Assembly (NCBI GenBank): GCA_026990765.1 | Contig: JALXCV010000089.1 | Span: 1-54,817, forward strand | DNA length: 54,817 nt | Reading direction: 5' to 3' | Source: Hyphomicrobiales bacterium | GTDB taxonomy: Bacteria; Pseudomonadota; Alphaproteobacteria; Rhizobiales; Aestuariivirgaceae | Shown: positions 1 through 8,842 of the stretch, piece by piece | Layout of the letters: every line of letters begins with the position of its first letter | Numbering within the stretch: position 1 is the stretch's first letter | Position numbers and translations under genes: made by a program | The notes under the pieces: generated by a model | Databases searched by the model: none | What the model was told of the DNA's origin: nothing | Seen by the model: the letters and a program-made list of their open reading frames with translations, nothing else

Positions 1-58
1 GTCCACTTATATCGTGATAATAAAATTTTTTGAAAATCAAAAACATTGGAGATGTGAA

Positions 59-466
59 ATGGTAGTGGTCAAGCCTTGTGAAAATCCTGAAGACAACCCG
101 CGGGTGAAAGCGGTTTTTGATGATATTCGTGCCACCAGAAAATCTGACTTTATCAATAATGTCTGGCACTATCTGGCGATTGATGAGGCGTTGCTGGAGC
201 GTACATGGAGTGAAGTCAAGGAGGTTATGGCTACCCCATCTGATCTTGACCCGTTTACCAAGGAACTGATCTATCTGGCAGTCTCGATTATCAATAATTG
301 CGAATATTGTGTGCATTCTCATTCTGCAGCAGCCCGGGCCAAGGGCATGACACAGGCCCAATATGCCGAGGTGCTGAAAATTGTATCACTGGCGGCCAAG
401 ACCAATCATTTGTGCAATGCCATGCAGATACCGGTTGATCCTGAATTTCAGGTAACTGATGAATAG
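59..466 (+). CDS. Carboxymuconolactone decarboxylase / AhpD-like protein
   Basis: The 135-residue product has the AhpD-like core with a CxxCxxxH redox motif (Cys81, Cys84, His88, in the stretch NNCEYCVHSHSAAA). Family members are small helical proteins that act as thiol-dependent peroxidases or as CMD-type decarboxylases; the specific substrate cannot be read from the sequence. I chose the ATG at 59 because GGAG lies 7 bases before it; a GTG at 14 in the same frame has no ribosome site. It is followed after 12 bases by a quinone oxidoreductase and then a GST-like gene, so the three probably form one redox or detoxification operon. Confidence 0.85.
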   Translation: MVVVKPCENPEDNPRVKAVFDDIRATRKSDFINNVWHYLAIDEALLERTWSEVKEVMATPSDLDPFTKELIYLAVSIINNCEYCVHSHSAAARAKGMTQAQYAEVLKIVSLAAKTNHLCNAMQIPVDPEFQVTDE

Positions 467-478
467 GAGACAGTAAAC

Positions 479-1453
479 ATGTCAATGGCAATAGCAGCTG
501 CAAAACCTGGTGGTGCCGATGTTTTGCACAAAAAGGAAATCGTGACCGCAAAGCCCGGTAAGGGTGAAGTTCTGGTTCGCCATAGTGCAATCGGGGTTAA
601 TTTCATCGATGTCTATTTCAGGAGCGGGCTTTATCCATGGCCGGTTGAAAAAGACCTGATACTGGGCAGTGAGGCTGCCGGAACCATTGTGGCAATGGGT
701 GAGGGGGTAAGTGAATTCAATATTGGTGACAAAATTGCCTATACTGTGCCCAATGGCGCCTATTGTCAGGAGCGGATAATTGAAGCCCGGCATCTGGTGC
801 CCCTGCCTGAGGCGATTGATGTAAAGGTTGCCGCAGCATCAATGCTGAAAGGCCTGACCGCCCATTATTTGCTGCATCGTTCTTTCAAGGTAGAAAAGGG
901 CCAAACCGTATTGTTTCATGCCGGGGCAGGCGGGGTTGGCCTGATTGCTGGACAGTGGCTGGCGGCCAAGGGGGTAACGGCAATCGGTACTGCAGGTGGC
1001 AAGGAAAAATGCGAGCTGGCGGCAAAAAATGGCTATGCTCACATGATTGACTATATGAGTGAGGATTTTGTCGAACGTGTGAAAGAGATTACCGGTGGTG
1101 AAGGGGTGGATGCTGTTTATGACAGTGTTGGCAAGGATACTTATCCCGGCTCTTTGAACTGTCTTAAAACCTTTGGGACTCTGGTCAATTTTGGCCAGTC
1201 ATCAGGTCCGGCACTGGATTTCAAACTGTCAGATCTGGCTGTTGGCTCATATAGTGTTACCCGGCCAATATTGTTTCATTTCACAGCCGACAGGGAATAT
1301 CTCAAACAGGCGTCATCTGAATTGTTTGCGATGATCGAAAAAGGTGAATTGAAGATCAGTGTCAATCAGCAATTTGCGCTTGAAGATGCAGCCAAAGCCC
1401 ATATTGCGCTTGAATCACGCAAGACGACCGGCTCAACCGTGCTGATGCCATAG
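479..1453 (+). CDS. NADPH:quinone oxidoreductase, zinc-free MDR family (Qor-like)
   Basis: The 324-residue protein is a medium-chain dehydrogenase/reductase of the quinone oxidoreductase type. The N-terminal GroES-like half holds the IGVNFIDVYFRSGLYP segment typical of Qor, and the Rossmann half begins at GAGGVGLIAGQWL, the NADPH-binding glycine motif. The zinc-binding cysteines of alcohol dehydrogenases are absent, as expected for Qor. It ends in the usual ESRKTTGSTVL segment. Length is normal for the family. AGGAG lies just before the ATG. It is probably cytoplasmic and reduces quinones or other reactive carbonyls with NADPH. It lies in a tight group with the AhpD-like gene upstream and the GST-like gene downstream. 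Confidence 0.9.
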   Translation: MSMAIAAAKPGGADVLHKKEIVTAKPGKGEVLVRHSAIGVNFIDVYFRSGLYPWPVEKDLILGSEAAGTIVAMGEGVSEFNIGDKIAYTVPNGAYCQERIIEARHLVPLPEAIDVKVAAASMLKGLTAHYLLHRSFKVEKGQTVLFHAGAGGVGLIAGQWLAAKGVTAIGTAGGKEKCELAAKNGYAHMIDYMSEDFVERVKEITGGEGVDAVYDSVGKDTYPGSLNCLKTFGTLVNFGQSSGPALDFKLSDLAVGSYSVTRPILFHFTADREYLKQASSELFAMIEKGELKISVNQQFALEDAAKAHIALESRKTTGSTVLMP

Positions 1454-1466
1454 GGATAGTATATCG

Positions 1467-2108
1467 TTGTATAAACTTCACTATTATCCCGGCAATGCCA
1501 GTTTTGCCCCGCATGTCTTGATGCAGGAACTGGGGGTTGAGTTTGAGCTTGAACTGGTTGACCGGGACAAGAATGCCCACAAAACAGATGAATATCTGAA
1601 AATCAATCCGGCAGGGCGCATACCGACGCTGGTTGATGGGGATTTCGTATTATTTGAAACGGCTGCCATCTGCCTGCATCTGGTTGACTGTAATCCGGCA
1701 GCGGGTCTGGCTCCTGATATTGCAACGCCTGAACGGGCGCGGTTTTACCAGTGGCTGATATTCATGACCAATACCATTCAGCCGGATATATTGATGTTTT
1801 ATTATCATGATCGCTATACCAGTGATCCTGATGGCGGGCCTTTCATTCGCCAGGCAATTGATCAGCGGCTTGTTGAATGGTTTGAAATTATTGAAACAGC
1901 TCTGGGTGAGGGACCATATTTCATGGGCGAGAATTATTCGGTACTGGATATTTATCTGCTGATGCTGTCACGCTGGGGGCGATTCCTGACCAGACCGCCG
2001 CGCGATATGCAAAAGATCAATAATATCTGCCGGTTACTGCTCCAGCGCCCGGCGGTGCAACAGGTGATAGCCAGAGAAGGCATCAAGGGTGATTTTCTTG
2101 GGTGTTGA
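1467..2108 (+). CDS. Glutathione S-transferase family protein
   Basis: The 213-residue product starts with a thioredoxin-fold domain (YKLHYYPGNASFAPHVLMQE), continues with INPAGRIPTLVDGD (the cis-proline region) and an ETAAI segment that in the family contacts the glutathione glutamyl group, and ends in an all-helical C-terminal domain. This is the usual GST length and order. The start appears to be TTG at 1467, since the conserved first strand begins right there and no ATG is available upstream without crossing a stop. The role is probably conjugation or reduction of electrophiles; the substrate is unknown. It is 13 bases from the quinone oxidoreductase and likely cotranscribed. Confidence 0.85.
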   Translation: MYKLHYYPGNASFAPHVLMQELGVEFELELVDRDKNAHKTDEYLKINPAGRIPTLVDGDFVLFETAAICLHLVDCNPAAGLAPDIATPERARFYQWLIFMTNTIQPDILMFYYHDRYTSDPDGGPFIRQAIDQRLVEWFEIIETALGEGPYFMGENYSVLDIYLLMLSRWGRFLTRPPRDMQKINNICRLLLQRPAVQQVIAREGIKGDFLGC

Positions 2109-2202
2109 CAATTACCGATAGTTAACTGGCAAATTCTGGTATTTCCCGGGTAATTTATTGCTCCATATGCAAATTCAAATGCTAAATGGAGGAAACCCTG
2201 TA

Positions 2203-2937
2203 GTGGCCAGATGGATTAAACGACTTTTCTTGATCCTGGTGATTATTGCCGGATTTATTGCTTCGCCTCTGGCATTTCCCGGACCACTATTTGCATATGG
2301 TGTGACAGATGGGAAGCTGTCAGTTTACGCCGACAAGCCGATTCCCGAGATACAGGCAAAAGCCTTTATCAGGGATGTTGAACAGCGTTTGACCAAAATA
2401 CCAGCGCTTCAAACTGATCACCCGATGAAAATCTATATAGCCAATGAAAAATGGCGGCAAAGATTGTTGTGGCTGATAGTGCCATACAGGGCTGGCGGGT
2501 TTGTGGTTACACCTGTGAGCAATTGGCACGCCTTTTTTTCCGGGGCCGACTTCTTGTCTGACCGACTGATTTCCCGCTCCGGCTATCGGCCAGAACCACC
2601 GCGCACTCTTGGCTATTATGGTGCTCATGAATTGACACATGTTGTGATGTCAAAGAAACTTGGATGGGTAAGGTTTCTGTTGCTGCCAAAATGGATTCGT
2701 GAAGGAATGGCAGATTATGTGGCTATGCCTGATGAAAGCGCTGACAAGCTGTTTATGAAAATCGGCAAGAAAAAAGCTGATTTGCCGATGATGAAAACCT
2801 ATGGAGTTTATGCTCCTTTTCGCCTGCTTGTGGCGTTCTTCCTTGAAAATCAGCACTGGAGTGCTGACAGACTGATGGCTTCAGATTTGAGTTTTGATCA
2901 AGCCCGTAAAATTGTGTTTGCCGCACTTGAACAATAG
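2203..2937 (+). CDS. Putative membrane-anchored zinc metallopeptidase (HELTH motif)
   Basis: The product is about 244 residues from a GTG at 2203, which is preceded by GGAGG at 2188-2192; an in-frame TTG at 2158 lacks such a site. An N-terminal hydrophobic segment (about residues 5-28) is a membrane anchor or uncleaved signal. A gluzincin-type HELTH motif at about 142-146 is followed 21 residues later by EGMADY, whose Glu could be the third zinc ligand. That spacing fits the MA clan of metallopeptidases. The rest matches no family I can name. It would act at the outer face of the inner membrane. Substrate and partners are unknown. Confidence 0.65.
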   Translation: MARWIKRLFLILVIIAGFIASPLAFPGPLFAYGVTDGKLSVYADKPIPEIQAKAFIRDVEQRLTKIPALQTDHPMKIYIANEKWRQRLLWLIVPYRAGGFVVTPVSNWHAFFSGADFLSDRLISRSGYRPEPPRTLGYYGAHELTHVVMSKKLGWVRFLLLPKWIREGMADYVAMPDESADKLFMKIGKKKADLPMMKTYGVYAPFRLLVAFFLENQHWSADRLMASDLSFDQARKIVFAALEQ

Positions 2938-2972
2938 GGTCGGGACTTGCTGATCAGGCCTGTTCAAAAATA

Positions 2973-4469
2973 TCAGTGCACTGAAGCATACATGATTTTT
3001 TCTTCGGTGGCCTCATCGGGTGAGAATTCTTCTACTATGCGGCCCTGACGGCAGACCAGAATCCGGTCTGACAGGTTGAGGATCTCTGGCAGATAGGATG
3101 ATATAACCACAACTGCAATTCCCTTGTCAGCCAGATCATTGATCAACTGGTGAATTTCAGCGATGGCGCCAACATCAACACCTCTGGTTGGTTCATCGAA
3201 AATAATGATGCGCGGATTCTGGGTCAGGCCTTTGCCGATGACCACTTTTTGCTGATTGCCACCGGAAAGCTCAACCACTCTGGCATTGTCATTGATGGTC
3301 TTGATATTCAATTGCCCGATCCACTGGCTGGCAAGTTTGCGGACATCCTTCATGCGTACCACCAGCCCCTTGTTGTTGCCAGAGGCTAAAAGTCCGCCAA
3401 ACAGGTTTTCACCAATATCCATGGTTTCAAAAATACCTTCACCCTTGCGGTCCTCGGTAACATAGACAATACCGTCCCTGATGGCTTCTGCCGGGGTCAG
3501 GTAGCGGATGGGTTTGTCTTCAAGCTCTACTGATCCGCCACGCAGAAAGTCACGTTTGTATATGCCGGATACAATTTTGAAAGTCTCGGTGCGTCCTGAT
3601 CCGATAAGCCCGAATATACCGGTTACCTGACTGGTGAAAACCGAAAATGAGGTGTTGCGAACCGCGCTTCCCATCGAAATGTCATTTACTGACAGTACCT
3701 TTTTGCCAGCCTTGCGGGCGGGTTTGCCGGCATGTTTGCTGTAGAGTTCTTCTGACAGGTTGCGGCCCACCATGGCGGCAACTATTTTTTCCCGGTCAAA
3801 ATCTTTGGTATCACCGGTCATGATATGTTTGCCATCGCGCAAAATGGTTATCCGGTCTGAAATCTCCAGAGCTTCTTCCAGTGCATGTGAAATGAATATC
3901 AAAGAAACGCCATCAGCTTGCAGCCGGCGCAGCAGGGCAAAGAAATGCCGCTTTTCTTCCGGGGTCAGGCTGGCAGTTGGTTCATCAAAAATAATCACTT
4001 CGGCATTGTGATGCACAGCCCTTGCGATCTCCACCATTTGTCGGCTGGCAGCACCAAGAGTGGCGACCATGGCTTTGGGATCAACCGGGAAATTGAGCGA
4101 TTGCAGAAACTGCTGGGCAGAGATATTTATGCCGCGCAGCCGGTTGAGGAAATTTTCAGAACCCAGATACAGGTTCTGGGCAACGCTCATTGACGGAACC
4201 AGACTGGTTTCCTGGAACACCATGGCAATTCCGGCCTTCAGGGCTTCATGCGGGGAGGCGTAACTGACCTGTTTGCCATGATACAACATCCGGCCTTCAT
4301 TGGCTTCAACCACCCCGGCCATGATTTTGGTCAGGGTTGATTTGCCAGCTCCATTCTCGCCAAGCAGAGCATGTATTTCACCTTTGCGCAGGTTGAAATC
4401 AACATTGCGGATAGCTGGAACCTTGCGGTAAAACTTGCTGACATTGTCCATTTCGATGATGTTGTTCAT
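2973..4469 (-). CDS. Sugar ABC transporter ATP-binding protein, double ATPase (RbsA/MglA type)
   Basis: The 498-residue protein contains two ABC ATPase halves, as in RbsA, MglA and XylG. The first has Walker A GENGAGKST, and Walker B plus D-loop IIFDEPTASLT. The second has the degenerate P-loop GLIGSGRTE normal for this family, a clear LSGGNQQKVV signature and IIFDEPTRGVD. It would energise sugar uptake through the two permeases of the same operon. Its ATG overlaps the stop of the upstream propeller gene by four bases, so it is translationally coupled and is the last gene of the operon. The sugar is not predictable from this subunit. Confidence 0.93.
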   Translation of the reverse strand: MNNIIEMDNVSKFYRKVPAIRNVDFNLRKGEIHALLGENGAGKSTLTKIMAGVVEANEGRMLYHGKQVSYASPHEALKAGIAMVFQETSLVPSMSVAQNLYLGSENFLNRLRGINISAQQFLQSLNFPVDPKAMVATLGAASRQMVEIARAVHHNAEVIIFDEPTASLTPEEKRHFFALLRRLQADGVSLIFISHALEEALEISDRITILRDGKHIMTGDTKDFDREKIVAAMVGRNLSEELYSKHAGKPARKAGKKVLSVNDISMGSAVRNTSFSVFTSQVTGIFGLIGSGRTETFKIVSGIYKRDFLRGGSVELEDKPIRYLTPAEAIRDGIVYVTEDRKGEGIFETMDIGENLFGGLLASGNNKGLVVRMKDVRKLASQWIGQLNIKTINDNARVVELSGGNQQKVVIGKGLTQNPRIIIFDEPTRGVDVGAIAEIHQLINDLADKGIAVVVISSYLPEILNLSDRILVCRQGRIVEEFSPDEATEEKIMYASVH

Positions 4470-5527
4470 TTGCCTGCCTCTGATTTACCGGCTTTGATTG
4501 TGACGATGCAATTACCGCCTTTGGCTGCAACATAAAGCCTGCCATCATGTTCAATAGCGCTGCAGGTGCCATGCCGGTGACCATTGGCGCGGCTGTGATG
4601 GGAGTGGGTGGGTTTCATGGAACTGTCCAGATGTACCGCCATGCCGCAGGAGCGACTTGGTGCCCATGGTTTATGTACGCCCATAAGTTTCATGCCGCCG
4701 CACTGTAATGGTTCCAGAAAGCTGTTGCCCGAGGACAGTGCCGGGGCAATCCAGAACTGGCGCGGCACGCTTGCCATCATGTCATAGCGATAATGGGTTT
4801 CCTGCAATACCAGTTCGATCAACCGGTTGCGGGGGGCAAAAACACTCATCCAGCTACCACCATCAAGGGTAGGGGTGAGTCTGGCTGGATAGCCGGGAAT
4901 ATGTAATAGCAAATTTTCTTTGATACCGGTGGCACAATCAACCCTGATCAGCCGGTGGCGCCAGCTTTCTGATACTACCAGATGATCATCATGGACCAGA
5001 ATGCCATTTGGCCAGGCCAGTGCGTCAGTGATCTGGTTAAAGGTGCCGGTGCCTGATTCGCTTTTCCATATCGAGCCGCAAGCGTTTTTCTGCATCAGAT
5101 CGACAACCCATGATGAAGCCGGATTTTTGGTTGAACCATTGGCCAGCCACATGGTGCCGTCCAGGGAATAGGCAATGGCGGTAATGCAGTTGAGCGATGC
5201 GGGAAGACTGGCTTTTTCCCCGTCAATCAGCAATTCGCCATTGTCCAGAGCGACAGTCAGCCTGCCATCCGGGGATAATGCAATGGCAGTTATTTCACTG
5301 TCAAATTTGTGCAGTTGACTGGCCTTGCCTTTATCATCAAACTCATAGACAAGATTGCCGCTGGAGGCGATCAGCCTGTCATCCAGAATTGCCAGATTGT
5401 CAGCATGGTCAATATTGGCGAAAGATGGGGCATCATCAAGATCAGTATTGGCCCTGAATGCGCCATCCATTGGCGGGATAGTTATGGTCTTGCCGCGGAA
5501 AATATCCAGGATGGGATCAAAAATCAT
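4466..5527 (-). CDS. SMP-30/strictosidine-synthase-like beta-propeller protein
   Basis: The 353-residue protein shows repeated propeller segments (ITAIAYSLDGTMWLANG, WPNGILVHDDHLVVSESW, LTPTLDGGSWMSVF) typical of the SMP-30/gluconolactonase and strictosidine-synthase-like superfamily. Members often hydrolyse lactones. No signal peptide is visible, so it is probably cytoplasmic. ATG at 5527 overlaps the stop of the permease-propeller gene (ATGA) and has GGGGAG upstream; a TTG at 5542 sits inside that ribosome site. Position between permease and ATPase suggests it processes the imported sugar acid or lactone. It is distantly similar to the C-terminal half of its neighbour, so the operon encodes two propellers. 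Confidence 0.8.
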   Translation of the reverse strand: MIFDPILDIFRGKTITIPPMDGAFRANTDLDDAPSFANIDHADNLAILDDRLIASSGNLVYEFDDKGKASQLHKFDSEITAIALSPDGRLTVALDNGELLIDGEKASLPASLNCITAIAYSLDGTMWLANGSTKNPASSWVVDLMQKNACGSIWKSESGTGTFNQITDALAWPNGILVHDDHLVVSESWRHRLIRVDCATGIKENLLLHIPGYPARLTPTLDGGSWMSVFAPRNRLIELVLQETHYRYDMMASVPRQFWIAPALSSGNSFLEPLQCGGMKLMGVHKPWAPSRSCGMAVHLDSSMKPTHSHHSRANGHRHGTCSAIEHDGRLYVAAKGGNCIVTIKAGKSEAGK

Positions 5528-7647
5528 GATTTTTCTCCCCAATAAGCAACCGGTGCTGTCCAGTTCTTGTCTGCATTTTCAATGTCATAAAGCCCGATGC
5601 GGTTATTCAGAATGCCGCCAATGAACAGCTGGCCCTTGTGCTCGCGCATCGAGGTTACTGATGGATGTGACAGTCCGGTCAGATCGCCAAGGGTGGTGAT
5701 AATGTTCATGTCATCGTCAAATTTGACAACACCGCCTGTGTTGACATTGGGGAATAGCCATTCATCCTGTGGCAGGCGTCTGGTCATGCGTTTGCGCATG
5801 GCCGGGTGGCGAAGTGACAAGTCAAAGCTGGGTGTGCGCATGCCAAGCCATGCCATCCAGTAGCCTCCATCTGATGCCCGGTTGATGTTGTCGGGATAGC
5901 CGGGCATGTTGCGCAATACGCATTCTGCCTTGCCGGCTTTTGGACCCTCCAGCCAGTAGCGATGTATGGAACAGGCCCAGGTTTCGCAGAAATATAAAGA
6001 CTTGTTGTCATGGGCCATGCACACCCCATTGGTATAGCGATAGCCATCCAGCAGGGTTTTGGTACTGCCGTCTTTGGGATCATAGACCAGCAGGCGACCG
6101 GTGCCGCGATTCTCGATTGAATCCAGTGTCCAGTCATGGGCATCATAGCGTTTGGTGGAATCGGTAAAGTAGATCAGTCCATCAGGTGCTATGTCCAGAT
6201 CATTGGGGTCGCGCAAAACTGCATCATCGACGATTGAGGTAAATGAACGCCGGGTTTCAGCCGACAGTCTGGTGACCTTGCGATCAGGGGTTATCGAATA
6301 AAGCCCCATGGCACCAACACAGCTTATCAAATTTTCATCGCGATCAAAGGCAAGACCAAGCGGGAAGCCGCCAACATGGGCAAAGACTTCTGATTCTGTA
6401 TAATCAGGGGCAAAGAAGCGGACCACTTCACCATGTCTGGTGCCGCAGTAAAGATGGTCATTGCGGTCAAGAATGACATCTTCAGGGCCTTCAATCTCGC
6501 CAAGGCCGATTGATCGGGCTTTTGACAGCCGGTTGTTGAGTTCAAATGCGGTGCCAGAACCGGCCTCGGCTGATGGCGCATCGTCCATTTTCAGGTAAAC
6601 CGGGGCCACATACATTTCATTGAGTACCTTGTGGCGGTTCTTCAGCCAGCGTATGTCGATGGTAACGGCGACAGCCAAAAGGACGCCCAGTACCATCTGG
6701 TTGGTGCCGGTGCCATAGCCAAGCCTGATCAGGCCATTGGTCATTACCAGCACGATTACAGCACCCATCAGTCCCTTGATTACCGAGCCGCGCCCGCCAC
6801 CAAGCGAGTTGCCACCAACAACAGCGGCTGTCAGGGCCAGAATTTCCAGACCGTGACCGGTGCCAATTCCGGTGCCACTCAGGCGGGTGGCAAACAGGAA
6901 ACCGGCAAGACCGGTGGTGAAGCCGGAAAAGACATAGGTGAAGAAAACAGTGCGCCTGACGTTAATGCCGGCATTATGGGCTGAACGGCGCGAGCCGCCA
7001 ACTGCCAGCACATGCCAGCCGGGGCGGGATCTGGTAAGTGCAATATGGGTTATGAAAGCAACAATTATGGTGGTCAGTACGGGAACAGAAAACCCCAGTA
7101 TGATATCATCGCCAATATAGTCCCAGATATCGGATGAAACCTGTGACATCTGGGCAATGGAGCCATAATTAACAATAAGAATTTCAAAAATTGCCCGGCC
7201 AATGATCAAGATGACCAGAGTGGTCAAAAATGCACGCAGGCGAATATAGCCGATCAGATAGCCATTTATGGCTCCGATAATTATCCCGGTTGTGATGGCT
7301 GCCAGAAAGGCAACCCAGACCGGCAAGGCGAAAATAAAAAATGTGGCAATGGCAGCAAAAGCTGACAGGGCGAAAATTGCTCCAACCGCCAGATCGATAC
7401 CGCCGCCCAGCATGACTACTGTCAAACCGATAACCACCAGTGAGAATTCGCCCAGCTGGCGGGTTGATTCCTGCAAGGAATAAAGGCTGAAGAATCCCGG
7501 TATTTGTGAACCGAAAGCAGCGACAGTGGCAATCAGGGCAACAAAGGGTATAGCATTATCCGTCCAGCGTTTTTCCAGTATTTCGCCAATAATATGATCA
7601 GGCACCAGATTGTAGCGCCAGGCTTGCAGCCGTTCACGAAAAGTCAT
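5524..7647 (-). CDS. Sugar ABC permease fused to a strictosidine-synthase/SMP-30-like propeller
   Basis: The 707-residue product joins two domains. Residues 1 to about 335 are a ribose-type permease (RbsC family): several membrane segments, GGGIDLAVGAIFALSAF, and VVGGNSLGGGRGSVIKGL. From about residue 365 onward there is a complete propeller with DPNDLDIAPDGLIYFTDS, YTNGVCMAHDNKSLYFCET and MPGYPDNINRASDGGYWMAW, closest to strictosidine-synthase-like proteins. ATG at 7647 is preferred; the longer frame from 7716 would start inside a hairpin. RbsC-type permeases normally end on the cytoplasmic side, so the propeller probably acts on freshly imported substrate (inference). No frameshift or stop separates the two domains. 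Confidence 0.88.
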   Translation of the reverse strand: MTFRERLQAWRYNLVPDHIIGEILEKRWTDNAIPFVALIATVAAFGSQIPGFFSLYSLQESTRQLGEFSLVVIGLTVVMLGGGIDLAVGAIFALSAFAAIATFFIFALPVWVAFLAAITTGIIIGAINGYLIGYIRLRAFLTTLVILIIGRAIFEILIVNYGSIAQMSQVSSDIWDYIGDDIILGFSVPVLTTIIVAFITHIALTRSRPGWHVLAVGGSRRSAHNAGINVRRTVFFTYVFSGFTTGLAGFLFATRLSGTGIGTGHGLEILALTAAVVGGNSLGGGRGSVIKGLMGAVIVLVMTNGLIRLGYGTGTNQMVLGVLLAVAVTIDIRWLKNRHKVLNEMYVAPVYLKMDDAPSAEAGSGTAFELNNRLSKARSIGLGEIEGPEDVILDRNDHLYCGTRHGEVVRFFAPDYTESEVFAHVGGFPLGLAFDRDENLISCVGAMGLYSITPDRKVTRLSAETRRSFTSIVDDAVLRDPNDLDIAPDGLIYFTDSTKRYDAHDWTLDSIENRGTGRLLVYDPKDGSTKTLLDGYRYTNGVCMAHDNKSLYFCETWACSIHRYWLEGPKAGKAECVLRNMPGYPDNINRASDGGYWMAWLGMRTPSFDLSLRHPAMRKRMTRRLPQDEWLFPNVNTGGVVKFDDDMNIITTLGDLTGLSHPSVTSMREHKGQLFIGGILNNRIGLYDIENADKNWTAPVAYWGEKS

Positions 7648-7680
7648 TTTGTATTTTCCAGGGCAGGTTGTTGGTTCGGG

Positions 7681-7711
7681 CGGGAGGTTTGCCGTTTTTT
7701 CAAACCTCCCG
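7681..7711 (-). terminator. Stem-loop between binding-protein gene and permease gene
   Basis: A perfect 11-bp inverted repeat (CGGGAGGTTTG / CAAACCTCCCG) with a 9-base loop lies just after the binding-protein stop and before the permease-propeller start. Hairpins at this place in binding-protein transporter operons commonly stabilise the upstream message or cause partial termination, so that more binding protein than permease is made. There is no U-run after the stem in the direction of transcription, so full termination is unlikely. Confidence 0.7.
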
Positions 7712-7729
7712 TCCAAAGGACTGGATTAC

Positions 7730-8749
7730 CTATTTTTTAGCCGCTGCTTTAAGGGCTTTGAGATCCCAGCAGCTATTGGCGTTCATGGTAAGTTTGTTGA
7801 TGGTCTGGGTTTCAGTGTAAATGTAAGTGGATGAAGTTCCAGCAGGCTGACCACTTTGCAGCAGGTGCTTCATCAGTGCCAGCATGTCATAGGATTCCCT
7901 TTCAACACTGGTTGAAACTACAGCCCCGTAACCACCGCTTTCAATCATGTCACAATCGGCAGATTTTTCACCACCGCCATTGGCGATCAGGTGAACCTTG
8001 CCGGACTTGCCAGCGTCGCGAATGGCAGCAGCGGCACCGGTTGCATCACCATCCCAGAAATCGATGATGGCGCAAATATTGGGATGCTGTTGCAACATGG
8101 TGGTTGTAACATTGCGTGAAGTTGTGGCATCCCAGTTTGAATCAGGTTTGGCAACGATCTTGTAGTCCTTGTGCTTGGCCATTTCTTCGACAATACCGGC
8201 ATATTGGTACAGGCTGGTGGCGTTTGTCTGGTCACCCTGAACCAGACCGATTTCCTTGGAAGAACCTTCACCACAGGCTCTGACTGCTTCTCTGGCTTCA
8301 ATGCGGCCCATTTCCGTCCAGTCACCGCCAAAGAAGGCATCGGCCTTGAAGTTGGCAGGATTGTCGATGAGGAATACGTAAATGCCCTTTTTCTGGGCGC
8401 GTTTCATCAGCTTGCTGTATGAGTTGAGGTCAGGGGCCATGATGATCAAAACGTCAGGCTTTGGATCAGAAGCAATGGCTTCGGTAATGGCCTGGGCACC
8501 GGCTTCAACGCTCCAGTTGGGGTCACGGGTTTCAAATGTGCCACCAAAATTGGGTATTTCGCGTGAAAGGAAACCGGCCCAACCCTGTGCCAGGTCAAAA
8601 CCCATGGCCATTGGGATCATTACAATGCGTTTGCCCTGCATGGCTTTTTTATAAGCTACAGGGCCCGGGTCCTGGGCTGCTGCGGGCAATACAGTCAAGG
8701 CGGTTGTGGCCAGCGCAATGGCGCTGATCAGAGTTTTAACAAGTTTCAT
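7730..8749 (-). CDS. Sugar ABC transporter periplasmic substrate-binding protein (RbsB-like)
   Basis: The 339-residue protein has a Sec signal peptide (MKLVKTLISAIALATTALTV, cleavage near AAAQ) and a type I periplasmic binding fold: KRIVMIPMAMGFDLAQGWAGF at the start, PDVLIIMAPDLNSYSKLMKRA, and the hinge region IGLVQGDQTNATS. ATG at 8749 has GGAGG upstream; the reading frame also extends to 8764. It would bind the substrate in the periplasm and deliver it to the two permeases. The pentose/hexose subfamily is clear but the ligand is not. A strong hairpin follows the gene. Confidence 0.92.
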   Translation of the reverse strand: MKLVKTLISAIALATTALTVLPAAAQDPGPVAYKKAMQGKRIVMIPMAMGFDLAQGWAGFLSREIPNFGGTFETRDPNWSVEAGAQAITEAIASDPKPDVLIIMAPDLNSYSKLMKRAQKKGIYVFLIDNPANFKADAFFGGDWTEMGRIEAREAVRACGEGSSKEIGLVQGDQTNATSLYQYAGIVEEMAKHKDYKIVAKPDSNWDATTSRNVTTTMLQQHPNICAIIDFWDGDATGAAAAIRDAGKSGKVHLIANGGGEKSADCDMIESGGYGAVVSTSVERESYDMLALMKHLLQSGQPAGTSSTYIYTETQTINKLTMNANSCWDLKALKAAAKK

Positions 8750-8842
8750 TGGGTTTTCCTCCATGTTGTGTTGGTCTTGTTACAATTATTATTGAGTTAT
8801 GACAGCCTGTTGAGCTTGTGATTCATAGTGAAGATGAATCTG

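Noticed and set aside
14-58. GTG at 14 as start of the first gene
   Set aside because: No ribosome site precedes it, while GGAG sits seven bases before the ATG at 59 and the domain starts after that.
2105-2127. TTGACA as -35 box for the metallopeptidase gene
   Set aside because: No acceptable -10 box lies at the right distance, and the hexamer overlaps the end of the GST gene.
7648-7716. Longer N-terminus of the permease-propeller fusion
   Set aside because: It would start inside a strong hairpin and adds residues unlike any permease N-terminus.
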